From: Butyricimonas virosa
Lineage (GTDB): Bacteria > Bacteroidota > Bacteroidia > Bacteroidales > Marinifilaceae
DNA length: 64,000 nucleotides
Assembly: GCF_025148635.1 (NCBI RefSeq)
Contig: NZ_CP102269.1
Location: 4,712,001-4,776,000, forward strand
Reading direction: 5' to 3'
Shown piece after piece: positions 45,360 to 55,558 of this stretch. Made by a program: the position numbers and the translations under genes. The notes beneath the pieces are model-generated. The model did no database searches and was not told where the DNA came from. It saw nothing but the letters and a program-made list of their open reading frames with translations. Every line of letters starts with the position of its first letter. Positions within the stretch are counted from its first letter, which is position 1.

Positions 45360-46624
45360 TATAATCTTCCGTCTATAGCGTTTCTATCCAAATATCCTTT
45401 TACATCATAAATAACATGCAAATCATTTACTAATGACAAAATATTAAACTTTTTAAATTGCTCATGTGCAACTGCTAGTATAACTGAATCAAATTTCATA
45501 TCTGGTAATTCATTCACGATATCAATGCCATACTCTGATTTTACAGCTACAATATCAGCCCAAGGATCACAAATTGTAATATTGCTTGTATAGTCAAGTA
45601 AAGTTGTATAAATATCAACAACTTTTGTATTGCGAATATCCGGGCAATTTTCTTTAAATGTAATTCCCAAAATTAGAATTTTAGCATCCTTAACCATCAC
45701 TCCTTTCTTGTTCATACATTTAATAACTTGATTCGCTACATAAGCCCCCATTCCATCATTTAACCTACGAGCGTTATACATAACACGAGGTAATACACCG
45801 TAAACTTGAGCTTTTTGAATCAAATAATAAGGATCAACACTTATACAATGTCCTCCAACCAATCCCGGCTTCAATTTTATAAAATTCCATTTAGACGCAG
45901 CTGCGTCAATAACATCATTAGTATCAATCCCCATTGCACTAAAAATTTTTGAAAGCTCATTCATAAATGCAATATTCACATCTCGTTGTGAATTTTCTAT
46001 AATTTTTGAAGCTTCTGCTACTTTAATTGAAGGTGCTTTATGAGTACCATTAACAAGAACAGAATTATATAACTTGTCAACAATGTCTGCAATCTCCGGT
46101 GTCGATCCAGACGTCACTTTCTTAATTTTCTCTACAGTATGTTCTTTATCACCCGGATTAATACGCTCTGGCGAATAACCGGCAAAAAAATCGACATTAA
46201 ATTTCAATCCTGAAATTTTCTCTACCACAGGCAAACACTCTTCCTCTGTTACTCCAGGATAAACTGTTGATTCATAAATTACAATATCTCCTTTAGAAAT
46301 CACCTTACCAACCGTAGTACTTGCTCCAATTAATGGCAACAAATCTGGTCGATTATCATCATCCACTGGAGTAGGAACTGCAACTATATAAATATTGCAA
46401 TCTTCAATATCTGAAAGTTTTGTTGTACATCTAAATCCGTTTTTTAATGCATTTTGTAACAACTCATCAGAAACCTCCAATGTTGCATCATACCCCTCAT
46501 TTAAAGCGTCTACACGCTTTTGATTCATGTCAAAACCTACTGTTTGATATTTTGTAGAAAATAATCTAGCCAACGGTAAGCCAACGTATCCCAAACCAAT
46601 AACAGCAATTTTTTTTGCATTCAT
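45359..46624 (-). CDS. UDP-sugar 6-dehydrogenase (WecC/WbpA/TviB-like)
   Basis: Oxidises C6 of a UDP-HexNAc to a uronic acid in two NAD-dependent steps. The N-terminal Rossmann motif is KIAVIGLGYVGLPLA. YESTVYPGVTEE and GYSPERINPGDKEHT mark the TviB/WbpA branch. The catalytic Cys is in LVGGHCISVDPYYL. ILGITFKENCPDIRNTKV and a C-terminal UDP-binding domain follow. I use the ATG at 46624; another ATG nine bases upstream is possible. It implies an acidic sugar (such as a HexNAcA) in the locus 2 glycan. Confidence 0.92.
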   Translation of the reverse strand: MNAKKIAVIGLGYVGLPLARLFSTKYQTVGFDMNQKRVDALNEGYDATLEVSDELLQNALKNGFRCTTKLSDIEDCNIYIVAVPTPVDDDNRPDLLPLIGASTTVGKVISKGDIVIYESTVYPGVTEEECLPVVEKISGLKFNVDFFAGYSPERINPGDKEHTVEKIKKVTSGSTPEIADIVDKLYNSVLVNGTHKAPSIKVAEASKIIENSQRDVNIAFMNELSKIFSAMGIDTNDVIDAAASKWNFIKLKPGLVGGHCISVDPYYLIQKAQVYGVLPRVMYNARRLNDGMGAYVANQVIKCMNKKGVMVKDAKILILGITFKENCPDIRNTKVVDIYTTLLDYTSNITICDPWADIVAVKSEYGIDIVNELPDMKFDSVILAVAHEQFKKFNILSLVNDLHVIYDVKGYLDRNAIDGRL

Positions 46625-46636
46625 ATATCTCATAAA

Positions 46637-47611
46637 TTAATGATTTCTCGGATAAAAAAACTTATAAAAAAAATGATAAATACAATCAGATCTATAAGCG
46701 AACAAATAACAAAGTATACCTTCAATAACAAAAACAAAAAATTTAGATTGAACAAAATACTTGAACAAAAACTTATTCTTTTTTATTTGAATTCTAAACA
46801 TTCTCTTTTGATCATTATCCATAAATTTAGCCCCCCAAAGAGCTTTATTTACACAAGTTATAATTTGTCTACTTATAAAACCGACATATTTCCCACTAAC
46901 AAATTCACAATAATCACTTAAACTACTAGCGACTAACAACAAATCAAAAGATTTCTTGGGATTTATACTTCTAGTTATAGAATTGGGATTTTGATAAACA
47001 TAGTAAATTATTTTGTCACAAATCGACACTCTTTTTAACTTATAGTAAGCTCTCGGTGTAAATTCTGTATCTTCATGAAATACACCCTCCATAAATTTAA
47101 GATTATTAGAAAACAAAAATTCTTTCCTATATATTGTAAAAGGCACACAAACTTCTAAAATATTATTATAAACGACATCTATCCCCGTTAAAACTGTCCC
47201 ATCATAACACATTCTATCACACCGTCGAATAATCTTATTCTCTGAAACATTAGCAGCAGAAATCAATAAAGCATCTAAATTTTCTGTATACAATTTATAT
47301 ACTAATTCTGCCAAACAATCATTTTCAATCCAATCATCAGAATCAACAAACCAAACATAATCACCTTTAGCAACAGATAGCCCTCGATTTCTTGCCGCAC
47401 TAAGCCCTTTATTCTCCTGATTAATAATTGAGATATTTGAATATTCTTCTGCAAATTGACTTACAAATTTCATACTGTTATCACGAGTTCCATCATTCAC
47501 CACAACAATTTCAAACTCGTTGATACTCAAATTTTGCGAAACACAAGAATGTAAACATCGCGTAATAAATTTCTCTACATTGTAAACAGGAATTATTATC
47601 GACAATTTCAT
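46637..47611 (-). CDS. glycosyltransferase family 2
   Basis: A GT-A transferase of about 324 residues. It begins KLSIIIPVYNVEKFI, with NDGTRDNS, NKGLSAARNRGLSVAKGDYVWFVDSDDWI supplying the DxD metal site. A basic, hydrophobic C terminus suggests membrane association. The ATG at 47611 is preferred to an upstream TTG at 47623 because it gives the normal family start. Confidence 0.88.
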   Translation of the reverse strand: MKLSIIIPVYNVEKFITRCLHSCVSQNLSINEFEIVVVNDGTRDNSMKFVSQFAEEYSNISIINQENKGLSAARNRGLSVAKGDYVWFVDSDDWIENDCLAELVYKLYTENLDALLISAANVSENKIIRRCDRMCYDGTVLTGIDVVYNNILEVCVPFTIYRKEFLFSNNLKFMEGVFHEDTEFTPRAYYKLKRVSICDKIIYYVYQNPNSITRSINPKKSFDLLLVASSLSDYCEFVSGKYVGFISRQIITCVNKALWGAKFMDNDQKRMFRIQIKKNKFLFKYFVQSKFFVFVIEGILCYLFAYRSDCIYHFFYKFFYPRNH

Positions 47612-47623
47612 AGGATATTGCAA

Positions 47624-48763
47624 TTATTTTAAATAATACAATTCTTTCTGCCAGAAAAAAATAAATCTTGAAGTATTTTCATCCATTCTATACATTGTCG
47701 CACAAAAAATTAAAAAATATAAAAAGACTAACCCTAAAAAAGAATATAGCTTTGATCTAATTCGATTACATTTATATTGATTGAACAAATACAACAATGT
47801 ATGTGCTGCTATAACAAACTGAAATCCATACATATAATAATTAGGACGTCCCATTATTACACTCCCATTAAAAACATAATGCCAAAGTACACCTACGAAA
47901 TACAAATTATACATGATTCCATAGGAATGATCAAATTGTTTACGTGTTTCATTGCTATATAAAATCAATATCATATCAATCAATAAAATTGAATAAAATC
48001 CAATTCCTCGATTTCTTTCCATAGAAAACAGAAGTGAATCAAAATGATTAACAACCATATCTGTATATCCTTCATACCCAATAAAACGTCCAATAATTTC
48101 AAGTTTCACAAAAACATCTTGAATGACATTAATATTCATAATAATTAATGCGGAGATCAAAAGAAAAAATTGAAAAATGAGATTTGAAAAAAATAGTTTT
48201 TGTTTAAAAATAGGATAAAATATAAGTAATACAACAGCAGATTTATGAAACAAAGATGCGATAAAAATACATCCAACATATTTCCAAAATTTATGCTGGG
48301 TTATAAATTTTATAGAAAACATAAAAAAAACAAAAGCCGTTATTTGTCGAATTCCATTCATAAAACTCAACCACACACAACCTATCATAAATGTATATGT
48401 TAACCAAACATATACTCTTTTTCTACACCTAAAGACATAATACAATACAAATAATTGCACAAATGCAAAAAAAGAAAAATATAATACATAATGGAAATCA
48501 AAAAAAGCGAACAATTTTGAGATATAAAAAAAACCTTTTTCCATTTGGTTATGTTCTCCACCTTTACTTATATCCAAATAATCATCCAAATAACTCAAAT
48601 GATCCATCCCAACACCATATCTCATTCCAAAAACAACAGAATATATCAACAAACCAATAAACATAGGGTAGCCAATACTCTTTTGTTTGACAGATGAAGT
48701 ATATTTAGCAAAAAACAGCAAGAAAAACGTAAGAAACAAATAAACAAATAAAGTCTGTATCAT
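47624..48763 (-). CDS. EpsG-family Wzy-type polymerase
   Basis: A 379-residue polytopic protein. GMRYGVGMDHLSYLDDYLDI is the characteristic EpsG motif, and EKGFFYISKLFAFF and the INGIRQITAFVFFMF-like NGIRQ segment follow, as in EpsG polymerases. It would polymerise repeat units on the outer face of the inner membrane. It lies between flippase and glycosyltransferases, as expected. The 121-bp gap upstream is AT-rich and shows no gene. Confidence 0.85.
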   Translation of the reverse strand: MIQTLFVYLFLTFFLLFFAKYTSSVKQKSIGYPMFIGLLIYSVVFGMRYGVGMDHLSYLDDYLDISKGGEHNQMEKGFFYISKLFAFFDFHYVLYFSFFAFVQLFVLYYVFRCRKRVYVWLTYTFMIGCVWLSFMNGIRQITAFVFFMFSIKFITQHKFWKYVGCIFIASLFHKSAVVLLIFYPIFKQKLFFSNLIFQFFLLISALIIMNINVIQDVFVKLEIIGRFIGYEGYTDMVVNHFDSLLFSMERNRGIGFYSILLIDMILILYSNETRKQFDHSYGIMYNLYFVGVLWHYVFNGSVIMGRPNYYMYGFQFVIAAHTLLYLFNQYKCNRIRSKLYSFLGLVFLYFLIFCATMYRMDENTSRFIFFWQKELYYLK

Positions 48764-48884
48764 ACCCCTCCTACTCTATTAGCAATAATACAAAATGAAT
48801 AATTCTATAATTATTAATCCAATTTTAAATTGCAAAACTCCCCAACAAACCTAGTTTTCACAAATATCAAGATAAACATGACTA

Positions 48885-50309
48885 TCATCCTTCACATTTA
48901 TCCCTCCTTAACTTTGATTTTATTAGCACAAAAACATGCATTTGTTTGTTCAAATAAATCGCAATACCTCCATTTATTACAAATACACAAGATATCCTAC
49001 AGATAAAATTCAAATCTATATATACTAACCCAAAACATAGAACTGATAAAATAATAAAATACAATATATATTTATTGGGCAATTCGAGTAACCCCTTAGA
49101 TTGAACCACCCTATATAAAATAAGATAATTAACAATTCTAGAAATCCCTAATGCTATAGGTACTATCATAATCCCCCAAAAAGGTAAAATCATTATTAAT
49201 AAAAGGACATTAATTATACTCCCCACAACATAAGAAAAACCAATATACTTAGTATCTCTACTTAAAGATACACCAGAACTTACAATTGGTAATAACAAAT
49301 ATATACCCATTGGAATACACAATAATGACAAATATTTTGTTGCTTCTAAATAATTTTCATTACTTAACAATAAAATAATTTCTTTTGACAATAATGATAA
49401 TGTTATAGAAATCGATATTATGAAAAAAAAAAGCAACATATACAGAGATGTAACTTCACTATTAAAATTAGCTTTTTTATAATTTTCATATAAATATGGA
49501 GACCATACATTTTGTAATGCAACATATACTAATGTAAAAACAGAGGCCAATTGTAAAGCCACAGAATAAATCCCTAGCTTTTCCATAGATACATACTTAC
49601 CAATAAATATTTGTCCCAAAGAGCTATCTACCCATCCTGCTAATATAGCTGGTAAAGTTGGCAACGCAAAAATTAACACACGCTTCAAATATTCAACACT
49701 AAACGTTAATTTTATGTATTGACGATTTATTAATGCAAAATACAATATTCCAAATAATTCCCCACTCAATACACCGATAAAAACACTCACGATTCCCAGT
49801 CTTAATATGACAACCCCATAAATTGAAATAATTATTTGTATCAGCAACTGCAATAAAGAACCTATCGAGAATAATAATGGTTTTTGCTTAAATCTTGTTA
49901 AGATAGAAAAATAAGATAAAAGACTTCCAGCAGGAATCGTAAATAACATTATCGTAAAAGCATCACTATAATTAGAAATCGCAAGTACTTCATTTATCCA
50001 ATATTTTCTGCTAGCAAACATTATAAAAAGTACACAAAAAGAAAAAAATAAAATAGAAAATAAACCTGTTGAAACTAACTTTTGTCTATCTATATATGTT
50101 TCATAATAATCTCTTGCAATACCTGAATGTATATTCAAATTAGAGACAAGATCTATTATCCCTTTACAAGCTATTATCATTGCCATTGCCCCATAATCTT
50201 CTTGTGATAATATGGACGTATAAACAGGCATTAGAAAAACACCTATTATTTTAGCAATAACAGATGCAATCCCATAAATTATAAAATCTTTAAAAAAACG
50301 AAACATCAA
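48885..50309 (-). CDS. Wzx-type oligosaccharide flippase, locus 2
   Basis: A 474-residue MATE-like flippase with 12 or more helices, beginning FFKDFIIYGIASVIAKIIGVFLMPVY and EDYGAMAMI, typical of the family. It should translocate the locus 2 repeat unit. It starts within the last four bases of the preceding glycosyltransferase gene (ATGA-type overlap). Confidence 0.9.
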   Translation of the reverse strand: MMFRFFKDFIIYGIASVIAKIIGVFLMPVYTSILSQEDYGAMAMIIACKGIIDLVSNLNIHSGIARDYYETYIDRQKLVSTGLFSILFFSFCVLFIMFASRKYWINEVLAISNYSDAFTIMLFTIPAGSLLSYFSILTRFKQKPLLFSIGSLLQLLIQIIISIYGVVILRLGIVSVFIGVLSGELFGILYFALINRQYIKLTFSVEYLKRVLIFALPTLPAILAGWVDSSLGQIFIGKYVSMEKLGIYSVALQLASVFTLVYVALQNVWSPYLYENYKKANFNSEVTSLYMLLFFFIISISITLSLLSKEIILLLSNENYLEATKYLSLLCIPMGIYLLLPIVSSGVSLSRDTKYIGFSYVVGSIINVLLLIMILPFWGIMIVPIALGISRIVNYLILYRVVQSKGLLELPNKYILYFIILSVLCFGLVYIDLNFICRISCVFVINGGIAIYLNKQMHVFVLIKSKLRRDKCEG

Positions 50310-51466
50310 GAATTAGCCTTATAAATCGTGACCCAATCCATTATACATTCAGACCACAAGTTTTTATTCTTCCCATTTTGACTATTTTCTCCCCCCATCT
50401 TTTGATAATTTTCTAAATCATCAACTATATCATAAACTTTTTCAACTCCCTCCTCTATTGATTGTACGGTTATTCCACTAAATCCTTCTTCCTTTAATCT
50501 ATCAGAATAATTCAACCAATTACCATAAATCAATATAGATCTCGCACATAAACATTCTATTATACTCCTTGAAAATCCATCAAATAAAGATAATTGCAAC
50601 GTAATATCAGTAGCATTTCGAAGTCGAGCAACATCCATATCTGTTAAATAGCAATTTTTAATTAATGTATAAGTATAACCACTTTGCTGCAACATATTCT
50701 CCACTGATTGCACATATTTACTAGAAGCACCTCTAGTCATTGGTACTAAAAAATGAATAAACTCCTTCTTCATTCCAACACTTGAGAAAGTTTTTATTAT
50801 TGGAATATGCTGGTGAATACTTTTTCCACTATATCCAATCAAAACTGTTTTTTTATCTATATTTATTCCTAATTTTTTTTTAGATTGTGCTTTCGATTCC
50901 AAATCTATTAAATTGTATAATTTTTCTAATGGAACAGAACCCAAATTTGCATACTTAAATTTGCAATATAGAAATAAAGATCGTCCCTCATTTTTTTCAC
51001 AAAAACTCTGAGAATTAACAATATAATCTACTTTTTTCAAAAAACGCCTCAAATACCATAAATAAATTTTATGAGAAAAAATAATTTTCAAATATTCTAA
51101 TTCACCTCCCCAAAAAGTAACAAACAACTTTTTACAATGCAATTTCAAATTTCTAGAAACAATAACATTAGGTATTAGCCAATGACAATGTATAATATCA
51201 TAATACTTATTTTTCAAACAATTATTAAACTGATAATTATACCAATAAGGAAGTAGTAAACTCCTAATTCCTTTTACTTTATTTAATAACAAACCTGTAT
51301 CTATAGTATACACGTTATCAAAATAATCATTTGTATACCCTTGACTTCTAGAATGATTAAATTCAAATACATCAATTGATATATCTTCCATACACGCCTT
51401 CAACCATTTAGCCATATTGTATACAAACACATCATTTGCCGTTCCAACAACTAAAAGTAATTTCAT
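50306..51466 (-). CDS. glycosyltransferase family 4-like
   Basis: A 386-residue GT-B-type transferase. The N-terminal domain has KLLLVVGTANDVFVYNMAKWL and DIIHCHWLIPN, and the C-terminal domain GYSGKSIHQHIPII and LSLFDGFSRSIIECLCARSILIYG, where DGFSRSIIE corresponds to the nucleotide-binding E-x-FG-x-x-x-x-E region. It overlaps the flippase and lies five bases after the nucleotidyltransferase stop. Confidence 0.8.
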   Translation of the reverse strand: MKLLLVVGTANDVFVYNMAKWLKACMEDISIDVFEFNHSRSQGYTNDYFDNVYTIDTGLLLNKVKGIRSLLLPYWYNYQFNNCLKNKYYDIIHCHWLIPNVIVSRNLKLHCKKLFVTFWGGELEYLKIIFSHKIYLWYLRRFLKKVDYIVNSQSFCEKNEGRSLFLYCKFKYANLGSVPLEKLYNLIDLESKAQSKKKLGINIDKKTVLIGYSGKSIHQHIPIIKTFSSVGMKKEFIHFLVPMTRGASSKYVQSVENMLQQSGYTYTLIKNCYLTDMDVARLRNATDITLQLSLFDGFSRSIIECLCARSILIYGNWLNYSDRLKEEGFSGITVQSIEEGVEKVYDIVDDLENYQKMGGENSQNGKNKNLWSECIMDWVTIYKANS

Positions 51467-51471
51467 TACAA

Positions 51472-52533
51472 TTAAACCCTTATCAACTTTAAATATTCAT
51501 CCCACTCCCCTATATCTCTCCAAGAATTTTCACTTACGGGAAAACAACCAATACGTCCCCCTTTCGTTCTAACTTTTTCCATTAAATGAGTAATATGAAA
51601 AAATTCATTTTCAGGTATCTCATATATTAAATCAGGTTGCAAAACATATACACCCGTATTTATCATGTAATTAAATTCTGGTTTTTCTGTTAACCCAGTC
51701 ATAACTCCATTAGTCGTTGTCTCAATAACACCGTAAGGAATTTGAAAATTTTTAACGGCAGTAATAATAGTTATATCATTTTTATTCTCTACATGATAAT
51801 CGTAAACATCTCGAAAATCCTGATCGATAAGAATATCACAATTCGATACAAAAAAAGGTGTATTTATTTTGTCTTTCAATAATGATACACTACCTATAGT
51901 CCCTAGTGGTTTTTCTTCTTTAAAAAAATTTATATTATACTTATGTTCTAATTGGTTTAGATAAAATTCTAACATATCATATTTATAGTTAACCGACATA
52001 TAAAATTCCATACATCCAATTGACTCAAACTGATCCATTATTTCCTCAAGTATCGTTTTCTCGCCAACAGGAACCAATGGCTTGGGTATTACATTCGTTA
52101 AAGGCTTTAATCTTGTTCCCTTTCCTCCTGCCATAATCACAACCGGAAGATTTATTTTTCGATCATCTATTTTAGTCCCATCCAAAAACAAATCATTCCA
52201 AAATAAAATATTAATCAACTTTCCATCACGATCAAGAATAGGCATACACTCGGCTCGAAGTTTAAGCATTTTAGCTTTTATTTCTTCAATCTCTTCATCA
52301 CAAGTTGCTATAATTTTATGCTTATCAAGGATCTCTGATATTTTCGTAGACAATGAATGCTCACGAATTATAGCTCTCTGAATATCTCCGATTGTTAATA
52401 TACTTATAAAATCTTCATCATAATTAAAAACAAATAAGACTTTGCTTTTTTCTACATCCATCATTTTTAATGCTTGATAGATAGATATATCATCATATAC
52501 TTTTCTATTCTTGATTAACGTATCAATATTCAT
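51472..52533 (-). CDS. CBS-domain nucleotidyltransferase (PtmE-like sugar-phosphate nucleotidyltransferase)
   Basis: Two CBS motifs (about residues 1-115) precede a nucleotidyltransferase domain (from about 128): LPVVIMAGGKGTRLKPLTNVIPKPLVPVG, and the metal-binding strand FVSNCDILID. This fusion is typical of PtmE-type enzymes that activate an amino-sugar-1-phosphate. The CBS pair may sense nucleotides. It overlaps the acetyltransferase stop by four bases. No NeuB/NeuA-like genes are present, so a nonulosonic acid product is unlikely. Confidence 0.88.
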   Translation of the reverse strand: MNIDTLIKNRKVYDDISIYQALKMMDVEKSKVLFVFNYDEDFISILTIGDIQRAIIREHSLSTKISEILDKHKIIATCDEEIEEIKAKMLKLRAECMPILDRDGKLINILFWNDLFLDGTKIDDRKINLPVVIMAGGKGTRLKPLTNVIPKPLVPVGEKTILEEIMDQFESIGCMEFYMSVNYKYDMLEFYLNQLEHKYNINFFKEEKPLGTIGSVSLLKDKINTPFFVSNCDILIDQDFRDVYDYHVENKNDITIITAVKNFQIPYGVIETTTNGVMTGLTEKPEFNYMINTGVYVLQPDLIYEIPENEFFHITHLMEKVRTKGGRIGCFPVSENSWRDIGEWDEYLKLIRV

Positions 52534-53198
52534 ATATTTACGCTATTAATATCCAATATATTCTTTTTATGAACAGCAGGATTACCAGTATATACAGAAT
52601 AACTCTTAATTGATGCTATAACATTTGATCCACACCCAATTATAGAATAACTACCCACACTAACTCTATTCTTTATAACGGAATTCATTCCTACAAAATT
52701 ATTAGTATCCATTGTTACATTTCCCCCTATGACTACATTGGCTCCTATAAAATTATAAGCCCCAATACTAATATCATGAGTTAACACTGTATTTGTATAA
52801 ATAACATTCGATTCACCCAATACAATATTATTCCCTATAAAGCAACCAGGCATAACTATACATCCTTGACCAATCTTATCCGTATAAATGTTAGCCTTTT
52901 GGCTAATAAAAGTCATAATATCGTACTCTCGCATTTTTAAATCCGCAAAAGTCCGTTCCCTTATAGTATTCAATTTCGAATATCCGATAGTATTAAGGAT
53001 CATAAAATTTTCAACTCCTCCCATTAACTCCACTAAATCTTCAGTTAGAAATACTGGACATCCCATAAAAAAATTTGAATTCAGATACTCCTTATAGGTA
53101 GAATAAGCATATACAGAATATCCTTCTGATTCTAATATACTACACATCATTACAGAGAACTGAGTAGTTCCTAAAATAATAACTTTTTTCAATTCCAT
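52530..53198 (-). CDS. PglD/NeuD-like sugar O/N-acetyltransferase
   Basis: A 222-residue protein with an N-terminal Rossmann-like domain (KKVIILGTTQFSVMMCSIL) and a C-terminal left-handed beta-helix of hexapeptide repeats (GCIVMPGCFIGNNIVLGES, IGANVVIGGNV). The general-base His is probably the H in TNTVLTHDISIG. Such enzymes acetylate a 4-amino-6-deoxy sugar. The dehydratase and DegT aminotransferase upstream would make that substrate. It overlaps the ATP-grasp gene by 10 bp. Confidence 0.85.
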   Translation of the reverse strand: MELKKVIILGTTQFSVMMCSILESEGYSVYAYSTYKEYLNSNFFMGCPVFLTEDLVELMGGVENFMILNTIGYSKLNTIRERTFADLKMREYDIMTFISQKANIYTDKIGQGCIVMPGCFIGNNIVLGESNVIYTNTVLTHDISIGAYNFIGANVVIGGNVTMDTNNFVGMNSVIKNRVSVGSYSIIGCGSNVIASIKSYSVYTGNPAVHKKNILDINSVNI

Positions 53199-54415
53199 AT
53201 AATACTATACATTATTCCATCTCGCTGAACTTTTATATTCAATTGTGACTTTATATACGATATCCTCTCTTGAATCTCATCATAAGAACCAGCTTCTAAA
53301 ACCATAAAATAACGAGATGTTTTATCTACATTGTTAAATGTTTCAAGCCCTAATTTTATCTTATCAAGATTATTTCCATGAACAAAGTCCAACTCTTGAA
53401 TCAATTGAATATTTTCACATTCAATCACTTTTCCCACAGGTAAAAAGAATGCTAAATAAGAACAAAACTTATTAGTCTCCACTATTTCAGGAAACGAACA
53501 AATTTTACCTACAGCCAATTCTACTATAAATTTTGTTGTATCAAAATTTGTCATTAAAGGAATAATATCCGAAGATATAAAAACACCTCCTCCTCGAGCT
53601 GCTGTCTCCAATAAAATTATTTCATTATTAGATATTATAAATTCACTATGAGTCAGTCCCTGTTTTAAACCAAATCCTTTAATTATTTTTTCGTTAAGTC
53701 TCAAAACCCTATTTATAACTTCCGAATCATATCTACTCGGAAAAATTCTTTGTGTTGCAGCAAAAGCATTTCTTTCCTTAAAATAATAAGTATCACCACA
53801 AATAAGATTTTTAAACTCATAATTAAAAGCAATTCCTTCTACAACAACTTCATGGCCTGTCACAAACTGCTCTATTAATATAGGATTACCTTTACTATAT
53901 TTAATGGCTTCTTGATAGGCATAAATTACCTCTTCTCTGTTTTCTGCAAGACATACCCCTTTGCTCCCCTGATTATTAATTGGCTTTAATATTACTTTAA
54001 AATTATTAGAATCATAAAAATCTAACGCTTGCTCGATATCATTTACTAATCTATACTTAAGTGTAGAAATACCTAATTGCTTACATTTTTCTCTCATAAG
54101 AAACTTATCCGTAAAAAGACATGCTGTCTCATATGAAATACCCGGTAACCCTAATTTTTCACAAACATAAGCAATTGATCTAACAGGAATATCAGTCTGA
54201 TCTGTAACAATTCCAATCACATTATATTTTCGTGCTATACTTAACATTAGTTTTTCATCACAAAAATCTTCTATTACCACTTGTTTGGCAATTTCAGCAC
54301 CAGGTTCTGTCGGCACAAGAGTTACGACAATAGAATTGTACCCTAATTCATTAATTTTGTTTATTAGTGGTATTTGTAAAGTGTTAGCACCAAACACTAA
54401 AATATTCTTAGCCAT
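53189..54415 (-). CDS. ATP-grasp family ligase
   Basis: A 408-residue ATP-grasp enzyme with a preATP-grasp domain (KNILVFGANTLQIPLI), ATP-binding KPINNQGSKGVCLA and ILIEQFVTGHEVVVEG, and a metal-binding ETAARGGG near residue 275. Members ligate a carboxylate to an amine through an acyl-phosphate. Lying between an aminotransferase and an acetyltransferase, it may couple an amino acid or other acid to a sugar amine. Substrate unknown. It overlaps both neighbours by 8-10 bp. Confidence 0.85.
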   Translation of the reverse strand: MAKNILVFGANTLQIPLINKINELGYNSIVVTLVPTEPGAEIAKQVVIEDFCDEKLMLSIARKYNVIGIVTDQTDIPVRSIAYVCEKLGLPGISYETACLFTDKFLMREKCKQLGISTLKYRLVNDIEQALDFYDSNNFKVILKPINNQGSKGVCLAENREEVIYAYQEAIKYSKGNPILIEQFVTGHEVVVEGIAFNYEFKNLICGDTYYFKERNAFAATQRIFPSRYDSEVINRVLRLNEKIIKGFGLKQGLTHSEFIISNNEIILLETAARGGGVFISSDIIPLMTNFDTTKFIVELAVGKICSFPEIVETNKFCSYLAFFLPVGKVIECENIQLIQELDFVHGNNLDKIKLGLETFNNVDKTSRYFMVLEAGSYDEIQERISYIKSQLNIKVQRDGIMYSIIWN

Positions 54416-55541
54416 GAATTGCTCTATCTACTATTCTAACAATAAATTCAATCTGCTCATCCGTCAATGCAGCATACATCGGTAAGGTAATTTCATTATC
54501 TGCCACGTATTCTGTTTGCGGTAACAGCGCCCCATAATCTTTATAAATTGAAAATTTATGTATTGCTGGATAATGATTACTCGTTTGAATTCCAGCTTGA
54601 TGAATTGCATCACGTACTCGATCTCTTTTTTCTTTTGTCGAATCAACCAATACAATCGGCATGATGTAATTCGATACAAATTCCTTATTATCAGCAAACG
54701 GGACGACCACTCCTTTCACTTCTGCTAATTCGTTCACATATTTATTTCTAACACGAATCCGCTTTTCCAAATCTTCCTGTAATTTTCGCATTTGGACGCA
54801 TCCAATTGAAGCTCGAATATCATCCATACGAAAATTGTAACCCAACTCAACAATATCATAAGCTGTTGCATGTCCTTTAGCTCGCTGGTAAGACATCGTC
54901 GTCATTCCATGTGAACGCAATAATCGAGCTTTCTCCGCTACTTCGTCACTATTCGTGATCAACATCCCCCCTTCTCCTGTACTAATATTTTTATTCGAAA
55001 AGAAACTAAACGTGGCCACGTCTCCTATCGTTCCCAATTTTTTCCCTTTATACTCGGAAAGCGGACCATGACACGCATCCTCAATCACTTTCAAGTGATA
55101 TTCTCTAGCTATTGTCATAATCTCATCCATCATAGCTGGAAAACCAGCCATGTGAACAACCACAATCGCTTTCGTTTTAGCAGTAATCTTTCTTTTGATA
55201 TCTTCTGGATCAATATTTATATGCCCAGGTCCCACAATATCACAAAAAACAGGAGTGGCACCTACATACCGAACACAATTTACCGAAGCTGCAAAAGTTA
55301 ATGAAGGACAAAGTACCTCATCTCCCGGCTGCAATCCACACGTTAAACATGCCAAATGCAAAGCATCCGTACAATTCGATACACTTACGGCATGTTTTAC
55401 CTGCATCATCTCTACAAATAATTGTTCTAATTCTTCACATTTAGGTCCCGTAGAAATCCATTTAGAACGGATTGTTTCCGTCACGGCTTGAATTTCTTCT
55501 TCTCCGAAATTCAATTGAAATAAAGGAATTTGATATTCCAT
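54408..55541 (-). CDS. DegT/DnrJ/EryC1/StrS-family sugar aminotransferase
   Basis: A 377-residue PLP enzyme that converts a 4-keto sugar nucleotide to the 4-amino sugar. The PLP lysine is in FSFFSNKNISTGEGG, preceded by VIEDACHGPLSEYKGK. VSNCTDALHLA binds the cofactor phosphate, and LGYNFRMDDIRASIG is the family signature. It follows the 4,6-dehydratase by 17 bp, the classic order for 4-amino-4,6-dideoxy-HexNAc synthesis (PglE/LegC-like). Confidence 0.93.
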   Translation of the reverse strand: MEYQIPLFQLNFGEEEIQAVTETIRSKWISTGPKCEELEQLFVEMMQVKHAVSVSNCTDALHLACLTCGLQPGDEVLCPSLTFAASVNCVRYVGATPVFCDIVGPGHINIDPEDIKRKITAKTKAIVVVHMAGFPAMMDEIMTIAREYHLKVIEDACHGPLSEYKGKKLGTIGDVATFSFFSNKNISTGEGGMLITNSDEVAEKARLLRSHGMTTMSYQRAKGHATAYDIVELGYNFRMDDIRASIGCVQMRKLQEDLEKRIRVRNKYVNELAEVKGVVVPFADNKEFVSNYIMPIVLVDSTKEKRDRVRDAIHQAGIQTSNHYPAIHKFSIYKDYGALLPQTEYVADNEITLPMYAALTDEQIEFIVRIVDRAIHG

Positions 55542-55558
55542 AAATTTATACTATTAAT